Shown: positions 49,701 to 60,393 of the stretch, piece by piece
Numbering within the stretch: position 1 is the first letter of the stretch
Layout: every line of letters starts with the position of its first letter
Assembly: GCA_037074765.1 (NCBI GenBank)
Contig: JBAMDO010000448.1
Span: forward strand, 1-64,000
Reading direction: 5' to 3'
Length of the DNA: 64,000 bases
From: Mansonella perstans
Lineage: Eukaryota; Nematoda; Chromadorea; Rhabditida; Onchocercidae
Program-made: the position numbers and the translations under genes
The notes under the pieces: generated by a model
Database searches by the model: none
What the model was told of the DNA's origin: nothing
The model's input: the letters and a program-made list of their open reading frames with translations, nothing else

Positions 49701-52700
49701 GTTTTACGTGACTTTGTATTTCCATTCTTCAATATTTGGATGGAAGTAAACTGATGTTTGGTTTTGGTTACCATCCTTATATTTTTAATGTTGCTATTTT
49801 TGTGAATAAAATAAAAATTCTGAAAGTAATTTTTTTTTGCAAGTCACACGATCATGCACTATTGTTGAAAAATTGTCCCGTTAGATTGTCTTAACATATA
49901 GACAAAATGGGCGATTAAAAGCTACCAAAGTCCAATTCCAGGATGGCTCCGGATCTTCTACAACTGGTAGATACGCGAACATGATACGAACAGAAGGCAG
50001 GACGGCAGGGTACGGGTTTCCCAGATTTTTTTTTATTAAGCTGAACAGAACCATTAAGAAGTTGAGGTCGGTTTATTTCAATAAGTTTGATATTTACAAG
50101 AGATGTGCGTTTCGTTCTATCAAGATCATTTAAAAATGAAAGAATTACATTCTTAGGTTTCCACGGACATATCTTGGCGCTGAAATGGTTCGAGCGGGGC
50201 ATCACGGACGAGGAGGTAACTCGTTGATTATTGTTATTAAAATCTGTTCAATTCTCCCATTTTTTTTCTGATTTTGAAAGAAAGCGTAATCATGAATACT
50301 AAGAAATATATTGGCAGTGTTTTTACTTCAGCTCGTCTACATGAATGAGTATGTATCGGAGCGATTTTGTGTAGTCTTTTGCAAGAAGTACTGCTGTTGC
50401 TAAACTGAACGTTTCCTAATCTTCAGTAATTCTACTACCATATCATAGCGTAACTTCAAGATTTCTATAGAATTTAGGAAGTAATAGTTTATATTCCACT
50501 ATCAAGCACTTTGTAGCTGCATCGTTATCGCTATTCATGAGTTCATTTAGCCATTCTTTTGATTTGTTTTTTTGTTTGCTAGAGTTTTTTTTGCAACTTT
50601 CAATGATCTCTAATAGTTAGCATCTTAAAGAAATTTGATACGCACATTATTAGCCAATATTTGGCTGTCTCTTTTAAAAGTTTTTTGCGACCGTCTATGC
50701 AGCACATTACTTTGTTTAATTTTTCTAGTCAATATCAAAGATGTTTTGATACTGATATGCGCGTTAGTTGGCGGAAAGACATTGTATGTAAGTAATGCGT
50801 AGTGAAAATTCGAGTAAAAGATAGTTTGTTCCAAAAATCAATATCATAAGTAACTTGATCACAAGAATCGTATGACATATGGAAATTTATGAATTTACTG
50901 GATAGCAGTTAAAGCATGAAGTTAGAAACATTTGGTGTGAATTTAATAACTGGCCGCTTGTATTCATTTATCATAATTATTCTTTTACTTTCTTGTTGTT
51001 TTTTTCCACTTCTTCATTCCGGTTTTATCATTATACGGAAAGACGCATATGTCTCAGCTGAGCGAATTAATAGGTATGGCATCATCAGTCGGACACAGTT
51101 TTGCTAGCTGTCGCTCGTATATGAAATATATTGGAACCATTGATATCCGCTCGAATCTTTACATTCGTCCTTTTGAACAAGCCGACCAGCGAGTTATAAA
51201 AGAGGTTTTCTTTTTGTAAAATGCTGATTTCTAATTATATCTTCTCCATTAATCCTCTTTAGATCTTCGGTTTTTTTTGATAGCTTTGAACATTTAAAAA
51301 AAACTTAACAAAAAACTTACCTATGAGAAAAATATCGCTTTGCCGAGATTCTAAAAGTAAAATTATAATATATCTAACTTTTGGGAAAGAAGAATTTTGC
51401 CTTAATTTATCTGTTAACTCTTTATTAGCGTATTTTGGAACCATTTAGATACATTTTTTAGATGCTTGACAATTTGATAACGGAAGTTTGCATAATGGAT
51501 GCTGAGAACGGTTGGCATCGGCGTCATATTCAACGTGTCTTTGAAAAACGTCAAGAAGAAAGAAAGCGCCGAGAAATGCAACAAAAGTATTATTTTAGTC
51601 CTTTCAGCAATGCACAGTTTTTTTTCTTTTTTTTTAAAGCTGATATCTTAGGAGTATAATCAGCTATTATTTAAGAAGTAATTATTATTTTTTAATAATA
51701 TAGATTTTTTTCACTTTGTTTTCCTATCCCATTATTTGCCCACATATTTATTATTATCATATTGATAGTAATAAGTTCTCAATTTGTAGGGCACTGAAAA
51801 TCGAACGACTTTCAGCGAGGCAACTTGAAGCTGAGCTGGGTGAGCGCATTGAACGGTTCAAAAGAGAAGTGGATAAAAGGCGTGTTAAGTTAGAGATTAG
51901 GGCAGAGGCTGAAGCGGGAATGACTGCGCCATGGCGCCGGCCTAGAAATAGGCCTGAAAAGAGTGAGGTTTAAAAGTTACCGAAAACAGGATAGGTCGAG
52001 AGAAAGAGAATTTTTGATCAATCAATTTAGTTTTGTAGATTCCTTTTTTCCAATACTTTGATTTTATTCGGAGATTAAGGTTTTGCCTGCTATTATGCAC
52101 TATCTGCACATTAAATGAGTGAAATTTAGCGGATTTGAAATTTCAGGATCTCAAACCTTTTAATTCCACTCTTTCACTGAATTTTAATCATGCAAACAGA
52201 GTTTTTTTTAATTGATTTATTCATGTATATTTATATATTTTTGCAGAAATTCGTATCGGTTCAGGTGCGCAGTTACAAGCTATAGCAGGAATGCCGATAG
52301 AACCAAGTACTATATCATTAGGTGGCATAGTGCATCCCGACGAAGCAGCATCGATTAAGGTTTGTTGTACTTGAAATAATCACGATTTCTTTCACTTGAA
52401 GTGATTTCTGATTTTTATTTTGGTAACTGAACTTTAGGTAGATGAACAATCGAGTATTGAACTTCCAAGTGAAAGCGACAATATGCTCTCTCCAAAAACT
52501 ACAGGATTAATACCGGATTTGTCAATTCGGCAACAATCACCTGAATTGTCTCGAAAGAATCTTCCTTTAACGGAGTCGGGACAGCAGATAGAAGACTCCC
52601 CACAACAAAGACGAAGTGAGAGAAGCAAGAAGAAAAGAAGTGTAAATTTTCTGCTTTTTCATTGAAAGTGAAATAAGTAGCCAATATCTGCAGCACTGTT

Positions 52701-55700
52701 CAAAACCTGACGATGTTTTATTTGATTTCATAAAAAGCATGGATGACAATTAAAAATGTAGGGAATTGCTAAAAAAAGTTCGTTCATAATTTAATAAGAA
52801 ATAGCTTTCTATATTTTGCGTATTTTATATTAGATGACTGCATTGTTTAAAAATGTCCTCATATTGCTACCCTACTGTACATTTGGTTGGAATATGATGC
52901 GGAATTTTTATGCAGTGAATTGCTATAGTTGAAGTTGTGCAGAAATTGACGTTATGCTGTTATCAGGCTATTATTACTATTGTGTTCAATAACAGGATAT
53001 TCTTAGAACTATTTTATCGATTCCATAAATATTGTGATTTCAACATTTTCAGTGGGATGAAAGTTTTATCAAAACTGAACCAATATCGACGTCATCTCTG
53101 TTCAGTAATAGCGAGATTAAGCCAAATGTGAAAACTCGAAAAGAACAGCGTCGTGTTGCAAGTGGAACTACTCCTTCAACGTCGTTGCGGCTAGGAACAG
53201 CAAGTTCGGAGTCTATTCCAGACATTGATACCACAAAACGACACTGTAAATGCAATCAACCTTACGATCCGAAAAAGTAGCAATTTAGTAATTTATAGTT
53301 TATTTTTTTATCCTGCTTATCCAAATTTTGTGATCCGCTTGTTTTATAAGTTTCTGATGCTTTTGGAAGTAATGATCATGGAATTCTGTTTTTTGTATTT
53401 TGAAAATCAAATGATGAAATAGAGATATTTATCTAATGAAGACGATTATTTTTTAATTCGAAATGTCTTGTGTGGTAGGCTTTATTTATCGGTATGTGCG
53501 ATATGTTACCCTTTGTCGGGAAACTTTCTTGATTTGTGCGATAGAATCGTATTTGAAATTGTATTGATTGAGTGTGTGAAACCTGAAACTTGTGGAACCT
53601 CAGACTTAGGTAATTAAATCTTTATTAAAAATATTAACAAACGCGGATGTAAATATTTAATGTAGAAGGAAAAAAATAGATAAGGACATAAATGAGTAAG
53701 TAAATGAAGAAACAAATGAATCCTCAGTCGGAAAAAAATGAATCTAAAAAAAAAAATGAAAACGAATGAATCCACGGTTTATATATCGTAGTAGAAGAGG
53801 AGGGACTAAGCTTAATAGAAAGGTCATAAGGTCACAATAATAAAAGAGGGGATCAATTATGGTTCACAGTAGAGGATTTACAACAACGACATCTTTGATG
53901 CGATACGATAACAGAATGTGATTTACATAGGCAAAAATGTCACAAAAATGTTATAAGAATGTTACTAATTTACACTAAGAGCAAAATCACTTTCCTGTAT
54001 TCGCTTGTTCCGACACCCTTTTATGGGTACTGAAAAATGTTTCTCTTGTAGCAGCGTTGATTATCAGATAAGCCAATATTTGAAAAGGTTTAGGTTTCAT
54101 CATTGAAGTGATCATCATCATCATTGAAGGAAATAAACATTTAAGCTTTTTAATTTTTAATTGTTCATTTTCAGGTTTTACGTTGGCTGTGATTTATGTT
54201 ATCAATGGTTCCATGGTAAATGTGTTGGTATATCGGAAAAGAAGTCAAAAAAAATGACAAGTTGGGTGTGCGCAGATTGTGCTAAGGAACAAAAAAAATC
54301 GGCGAAGGCTAGTTTCCGCTTTCTATTACTGATTTTTTTCTTTTTGGATAGAGTTTGTTTCTCATTTGTTTGCTGGGATTTCGTAAATAATTTGCTGCTA
54401 TGCGGTAGCGACTTAGGTATTGCAAGCTCCCTGAAACGTATTCCTGGAAGTTTTAAGCGCTTTCTTTGTTGGTTTGTTCTTTAACCAATAAGCAGGATGT
54501 TTGTAGATTCTGCTAAGGAACAAAAAAAAGTCGCTAGTTTTCGGTTTCTCTTAGTTTGATTAAAATGTCAGAATTCCTGGAATCACAATGAATTGGTGAT
54601 TAGGCAGGATAGGTGAATTGCTTTGCAAGCACTTCTCAAAAAGTCTAGGTTCTGTCATCTCTGGTTTACGCCGTAGATGGTTATTTAATGGTTCAATATT
54701 CCTGTTATTTCCATTAACCCATCCAAATAAGCTGGCATAGAATGCTTGGTAAAGTTGATAGTGTTATTAAAATACGGGTCTATAATGATTTTTAAATTAT
54801 CGAACGAAAAGGAAAGTCGCTTATGTTTTCCATAACTGCGGATTAATTTTCATTTCATTTTTTTAGGAGTTGTATTGTATTTGTCAGACTCCATATGATG
54901 ATTCGCAGTTCTATGTTGGATGTGATGGATGTGAAGGATGGTTCCATCCACGATGTGTTGGTATCACTCAAGAGTATGTGATTTTTTTAGTTTCCTGCAA
55001 AATACAAATCATGTTTGCATTTGTTCGGGTTTTTTTGAGAAAGTGAGGGAGAATGAAGATTCGGCTAGAAAAATCTTTTTGGTCTTAAATTCTCAAAAGA
55101 GACCTACAGTAATAAAATTGCGATAATATATCTGAGAAACGATCAAATAAAAAATGATAGCTGAAATGAAATCATTCTAGGTATCACTGTATATCTTTTT
55201 AAGAAATCAAAAAACTGAATTTTAATCAGTTGGTTGAATAACTAGCATTAAATAAGCATTCAAATGATTAAATAGCAATAAGCAAATTCTTCATCGCGAA
55301 ATAGTGAAGATTATTATTCGGAAGTTAGTGATTACGATAATACATGGATTAAAACCTACTGAATTGAAATTTAGGGAAGCAGAGAAAGCAGCAGAGTATC
55401 TGTGTCCACAGTGTATACAAAATAAGCAAGCAGAATACGAATCGAACACTTCAACTTCACCGACTGTAGCTCTTGAACGTGTTGATTTTGAGTTTCTTTG
55501 GAGTGTTTTCCGTAGCTTGAAGAATCATCGTACCAGCTGGCCATTTCAAGAAGCCGTTGATCGGAAAGAACATCCAGATTATTATACCGTTGTAAAAAAA
55601 CCGATGGGTTAGTTTTTTTGGTTTTTTCAAATTTATCAGTAACATTTTTTTCAGAAATTCGTTGATAAGATTGCAGTTCTGTTCTTGATGTTTTTTGATT

Positions 55701-56150
55701 TCCTTTCCAATATTTTCTTTATTTTTTTTTTGTGATGAAGAAAACAGACCAGTTCTCCTTAGATATTAACGAGCATGTTATGGTGAAACCTGTTATGAGC
55801 TGCTTGAATAAATCATTCTATTTACAGATTTGAACACTGTGCAGCAAAAACTGAAAGGTTACGAATACCACACGTTGAAAGAATTTACGACAGATATAAC
55901 ACAAATTTTTGAGAATGCCCGGATATTTAATTCCAAAGATTCAGCTATTTATCAGTGTGCTAATGTCCTAGAAAAGCGATTTTTTGAGCGTATGTTGGAA
56001 ATTAAATCTGCGATAAAAACACGAACCAGTGACCGAAGAGGGGTTGGCATCTTTAAATATTTTTTCAGAAAATTAATATCAAATGATGAGTTAACGGATA
56101 CAGTACACAGAATAGATTTTGCAAATTTAAAAATGAAAAGGCAAAGATAG
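37791..56150 (+). CDS. nurf-1: NURF301/BPTF chromatin-remodelling subunit
   Basis: About 40 exons give 2,193 aa, all in phase. It is the large subunit of the ISWI-containing NURF nucleosome remodeller; it acts in the nucleus and tethers the complex to modified histones. Order: MPRGRPRARGR (AT-hook-like); acidic residues 55-120; DDT domain about 137-215 (IRLSPFLFEDFCAAL); PHD1 307-348; WHIM-type block with RDRNGRLYWFMVRR; WNTLGHTRL and WRQNDEGYRVNG blocks; RWTDMH block; Asp/Glu run near 1190; Gly/Pro/Thr-rich linker about 1250-1600; coiled coil about 1650-1750; PHD2 about 1917-1966; PHD3 about 1976-2025; bromodomain about 2035-2150 with the acetyl-lysine-binding Asn in ARIFNSKDS. PHD3 keeps the Tyr/Tyr/Tyr/Trp cage expected for H3K4me3 binding. 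Uncertain points: a 5' acceptor choice before the DDT domain, a frame-incompatible exon at 40.76 kb, a probable GC-AG intron after 54,307, and about 45 residues after the bromodomain that may be read-through of an intron. Confidence 0.95.
40760..40944 (+). other. nurf-1: nurf-1 candidate alternative exon ending in a premature stop
   Basis: From 40760 (acceptor ATCGAAG) an open frame in phase with the preceding exon encodes a plausible hydrophilic segment (starting ALTSVEIVHGPKYLDLLVVD). It has a good donor after 40885 (ATCAG/GTGATC), but the next strong exon starts at 40905, only 19 bases later, too short for a normal intron. Skipping it, 40712 to 40905, keeps the main frame. Retaining it and reading on reaches TAG at 40942-40944, giving a 530-aa protein with only the DDT, PHD1 and WHIM-side domains. 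Confidence 0.5.
40905..45252 (+). other. nurf-1: nurf-1 exons of the conserved central region
   Basis: Exons: 40905-41102, 41225-41475, 41588-41737, 42012-42200, 42419-42634, 42767-42861, 43039-43178, 43343-43526, 43833-43967, 44326-44428, 44696-44897, 45070-45252. They carry the blocks shared with fly NURF301 and human BPTF: VNQYSINEY, GEFEWTITKG, WNTLGHTRLMRIT, KRLARQGGVN, WRYSVLRAQS, RWTDMH, and the IERWIDGIELKPWEI segment. Phases agree at every junction. Confidence 0.88.
45491..51204 (+). other. nurf-1: nurf-1 exons of the low-complexity linker
   Basis: Exons: 45491-45770, 45983-46088, 46385-46552, 46849-46968, 47419-47461, 47608-47693, 48043-48123, 48319-48482, 48636-48765, 49885-50009, 50157-50215, 51074-51204. 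They encode an acidic run (DEDDEDDDDEY) followed by Arg/Gly/Pro/Thr/Val-rich sequence, the counterpart of the Gln/Thr-rich linker in BPTF. The exons are short and support comes mainly from phase and from open frames, so individual borders are less certain. The intron 48766-49884 holds an (AT)n tract at about 49,650-49,677. Confidence 0.72.
51462..56150 (+). other. nurf-1: nurf-1 C-terminal exons: coiled coil, PHD2, PHD3, bromodomain
   Basis: Exons: 51462-51586, 51790-51962, 52247-52359, 52438-52641, 53053-53276, 54175-54307, 54867-54973, 55375-55607, 55828-56150. PHD2 (HCKCNQPYD to WVCADC) is split across two exons; its first cage position is His instead of Tyr. PHD3 (YCICQTPYD to YLCPQC) is also split. 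The bromodomain spans the last two exons. The stop is TAG at 56148-56150. An AATAAA at 56,908-56,913 is a candidate polyadenylation signal, 758 bases downstream. Confidence 0.88.
54274..54557 (+). repeat. Local duplication of the end of a PHD2 exon
   Basis: 54274-54328 (AGATTGTGCTAAGGAACA then an A run and TCGGCGAAGGCTAGTTT) is repeated with differences at 54505-54557 (AGATTCTGCTAAGGAACA, an A run and GTCGCTAGTTT). The first copy is the exon's 3' end plus the start of its intron. The second lies inside that intron and has no PHD coding upstream of it. Confidence 0.75.
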
Positions 56151-58830
56151 AAGTAATAGTAAACAAAGATTATCACAAATTAGAAAAAAAAGTACAGTGA
56201 ATTCTGAATTTAGAATTTTTTCTTTATTTTAATTGTCATAACAGCCGAACGGCTTGTAATCTTAGAGTAAAATATTCCAGGAAAGTTCAGTTGCAAAAAA
56301 ATAATTAAATGCTAAATGGTTTGGCAAATGATCAGTTCGCGAAACTTACCGGTGAAGATGATTGAAAAACATTCTCCGATCTCTTCTATTAATTTGACTT
56401 TTTGCACATGTTTTTTCGCTGTTCATTTAGTTCTTTTATTTGTTTTTATACTCGGCTTATAATACACTATTGTGCATTTTGTTTCGAGATATTTGTAAAA
56501 ATAGAGTAAGATAGGAAAAGTGAAATTTTGACTGCGCAGAAATTTCCTTTTTTTCCTAATTTTTAAAATATGAACTGAAGTTAAATTTAAATATAATGCA
56601 TTTCCTAACAAATAGTTCGGTGGAAAAATTAAATTATTGTAGATGTTGATTATTACGGCCAGTCGATCTAACTCATTCTACCCTTTTATTTGTGTACCTT
56701 ATCTTTTTGTTATCATTTACGTGCTTAATATGTTGTTTTCTTTATTTTATCCAGTTGTATTTCTTCTTTATAATTCACAGATTTCGTCGATAGTGCAATT
56801 AGTGATGTCTTGATGAAAATTAACAAACTTTATAAGAATACAAAAATTTTGAGACTTTATGCTGTGCTTTTTTTCCTTTTAGATTGCTGTAGTACTCTTC
56901 CAAGATTAATAAAGCCTTTGCCTGTGAATTTGTTAACTTTTTGCTTATCCGTAAATCATTTACTGACTGTTAAGCTGAATTTTTAATTTTGTTTGTTATA
57001 ATTTGTTTCAGTTCTACCTTGAATAGAATTTTTCGAAGATGTTATTATTGCAGAAGTGTGGAATATTCTGCAACGTAGAGTTTGAAATTATGAAAAAAAA
57101 TACCTTTCAACAGGTAGAACTTAAAAATATTTTTCGAAGTAACTGGAAAAGGAGACGAAGTCATACTTAGTATTCGATCTTTTCCTTTCTTCATATTCTT
57201 TGAAAAATAGAGCTGAATACTGATATGGTTTTCTTCTTTTCCTACTGTATTTTGTTTTACCTAGATTAATTTGCGACTTCGTTGTGTGTACATTTTTTTT
57301 TTTTTTGGAAATCATCTTTTTAATATTACTGTCATTTGGAGGGATGAATATGTTTTGCAGTAAAATGGAAAAATAAATTTTAATTTGAAATCACTCTTTT
57401 TTAAATTATTACAGTTAACGATGATTTGATAACAGTAAGTGTTTCACAGTTTTTTTTTGGCCATGGCCTATTTTGTATTTTGTTTTTTTATATTTTTAAA
57501 ATTTTCAAAGTAATTGCAGGTGGATTTTTTCATCTCAAAAAGTAATTTACTTTAAGCGTTAAATGTTTAACATTGATAGTTTATTGTTAATCTTACTATT
57601 ATCATTTCAAGATTATTATTTTCTTGATAATCATTTTGTTCGCGAGACGATATTTCTTGCAGTTAAGTTGTTGAACGATTTGTCGGACAGATGATACGAG
57701 TCAATTATTTATGTTATATGCAGTAGATTAATTTTAAAGTTATGTGTTCGAGAGAGAGAGAGAAAAAAAAGAGGTTGCTTCGATCTATGAATCTCCTACG
57801 TTTTCGTAAAATGTTGTTGTAGAAAAGTTAAACATACTTTAATTAATTATATTAAATATACTTTAATTACAAAATTTATTATATTTTGAAATTTACACAA
57901 AAAATTTCTAGTTGTGGGTTGTACTTATAACAGCAGTGTGCTCATTGCTGTATTTCTATATTTTCAACGAAATATAATTTCTACAATAGTTGGTTTTTAT
58001 GTGAAGGCGCATATGTCAAAGATGTCGGGAAAAATCAAAATAAATTACGCTATAAATTCATATTATAATAATTACGAGAAACTAATTTTAGGAAGGAATT
58101 AATTTTAAAGGAAATTAAATTTTAAAATTGTGAAAATAAAACGAAAAAAAGACTAGATGAAGTAAGATGGGTTCATGTTTGATATATTTAATTAATTAAA
58201 TTACACATAGAAAATGAAATTACCAGCTGATTTAACTTACTGTTCAAGATTATTCATTTCTATTATATAAGGAAGTGTTTTATAATAACTGGTCCAACTT
58301 ATCCATAAACCGTGGATTAATCAGAGCATTGTTAGTTTCAGTAACTTTTGTTAATGATTTCAAATAATCTATTTAAAATTAAAGCTAAAGGGATAGTTTT
58401 TATTTCTTTGAAATTAAATTTAAAGTGATTATTTATTTATAAACACACAGACTGATATGATTGCAAATTTTCATAGTCAGTAATTATGCTAAATTTTGGA
58501 TTAATTAATATATTTTTTAATCAATATTGTTTACGGCGAACTTTTTATATGAATTACCGGAATCATTAATTGACTTATTTATGAGGAATTTTGTTTTTTA
58601 AATTTTTGCTCTTTTTTAAAATTTCATTAAATTTATCACTTCTCATCGGGTTGCAAAAAAAAAAAAAAAAAAAAAATAAACCAAATAATCAAAAAATTAT
58701 AAAATTGTTTTTTATCATTGATAAGATATAAGGTAGATAAAAATCTTAATTGAATAGTTCTAAGAATAGAATAAACTCTAAACTGAGGAATTGAATTATT
58801 TTTAAAGTAGAAAGAAATGGATAAAAATGA
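56151..58830. other. AT-rich intergenic region 3' of nurf-1
   Basis: Probably includes the nurf-1 3' UTR and its polyadenylation site. A short GA run occurs at about 57,750-57,765 and a poly-A run at about 58,655-58,677. Two short, low-complexity ORFs here (57,121-57,315 minus and 57,914-58,102 plus) have no supporting context. No RNA gene was seen. Confidence 0.5.
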
Positions 58831-58839
58831 TCTTAGGTT

Positions 58840-59005
58840 TTCCTCTCTCTGTTGGATGGCATAATTTTAATATTGTATACTTTTTCGTGATGTGTTTGAA
58901 GTGACAAGCATTTAATGCAGAATTGCTGTAACGATAGGATTATCTCTACAAGAAATATACTTTGTTGAAGCAGGGCAGATATTTTAAGGTTAGAATTTAC
59001 TTATG
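58840..59005 (+). repeat. Diverged repeat, copy 1 (paired with 62378-62545)
   Basis: About 160 bp match 62378-62545 in the same orientation. Shared blocks include GCAGAATTGCTRTAACG, TATACTTTGTTGAAGCAGGG and AAGGTTAGAATTTA. The second copy starts directly at the donor site of an rsr-2 exon, so this copy could be a duplicated piece of that intron 3.5 kb upstream of its source. Confidence 0.75.
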
Positions 59006-59009
59006 TTTG

Positions 59010-60383
59010 CTATTATTATTATTATCGCACATTGCTCATTTATTTTTCATTTTAAAACATTGCCGTAATATTATCTTTATTGCTGGCTCGTTTTTGAAGC
59101 ATTACGATAAAGATTGTTTCTTTTGAAAAAGAAAAAATTACACAGTATATCAATTACAGTATATCAATTAATGAAATTATTAAAAACTTTTACGCTAGGG
59201 TTCTAGCTTGTTTGTAGTTGCTGAATATGAAAATTACAGTAATCAACCCTTAATTAAAATTATATTTTACATGTTAGCATAATATGCTACATACTATATT
59301 TCAATTTAATATTTTATTTTAATTTTTGACCTGATTTAATTCCTTTTGTAAATTTTATAGCAAACTGTTTGAAAGTTTGTTGTATACGTTCACTGAACAA
59401 AAGCATGTATAGAGCTATGAATGGTGAGCCGAATTGTTTCATTCGTCGTTGCATGTGTTGCCAACAAGAAAGCTCCGAGTGTGGTTATAATTGTTGGGGA
59501 GCGGGTCAGGTGATGGATTTAGGTTTTCACTTATTTCTTTGCAGGGACTGATTTGTCAATTTTCAAGTATTGATCTGATTTATTTCATGCATTAGTTTCC
59601 TGTGTATAATCCTGTGCTTACAAATGGACTCTTTTAGTATATAGGTGTGAATAATGCAGTGATTCGATTCAGAACTAAATGATGGATAAAGGATAGGAGG
59701 AATGCATGATCTGATTCCTTTGTGATGTAGATACTAAGAAAGAATTAATCGATAGTTTTGCACGCTAAAGTTGAAATAAGAGAAGAGGAATGAAGGATAT
59801 GATGAATATTGAATGTTTCAATTGTTTATCATTCCTGAAATAATTAATTAATTGGAAATGGCAAAATTAGAAGTTATTTTATTCATTTTTCATATTAATT
59901 TAAACCTTATTACTTAAATTGACGTGGAATTTGCCATTTATTGGGATATCGTTTTTTCTTGCTATTATAACTTTATATTGTGTGTATTTCCTTATGCCAT
60001 ATTGGATAAGATCGAAAAGCTTCTGCTTTTATGAGCATTTGTTGAATTTTTTATTTAGAGCTGATTAAAAGATTTATAAATTTGTACTTATGACCAGCAC
60101 TTATGACTTATGGTGGTTGTTAAAAGACATATAGATTTGTGCTTATAATAATTAAATTGCAAAATTTTTACTTGAGAAAACAGTGGAAAAGTCTGGATTT
60201 CGTATTAACAGGGATATATAAATAATAGATTATTTAATGAGTAGCAAAAACTGGAAAATAAAATGATATTTATGAAGTAAAATTCATTCGGAATTCTCCA
60301 TCCAAAGATAGACATTATTTGAGTTGTTAACTGGCTATTTTGGTAATAAATCTAATTGTCTATCAATAAATTTTGTCTTGCAG
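59010..60383. other. rsr-2: Intergenic region and promoter side of rsr-2
   Basis: AT-rich DNA ending in TTTTGTCTTGCAG (acceptor end at 60383), ten bases before the rsr-2 ATG. That is the layout of an SL trans-splice site. Apart from the Cys-rich ORF, no gene or RNA is seen. Confidence 0.5.
59345..59527 (+). other. Cys-rich exon-like ORF, unassigned
   Basis: After an acceptor-like ATTTTATAG (ending about 59,361) an open frame of about 55 codons runs to a donor-like CAG/GTGATG at about 59,526. It has a marked cysteine pattern: CLKVCC, then CFIRRCMCCQ and ECGYNCWG. No partner exon in phase was found. Splicing it to the rsr-2 start exon (60384) meets a stop at once, so it is not part of that protein. 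It may be an exon of an unseen gene or a chance frame. Confidence 0.25.
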
Positions 60384-60393
60384 ATCGTTCAAT

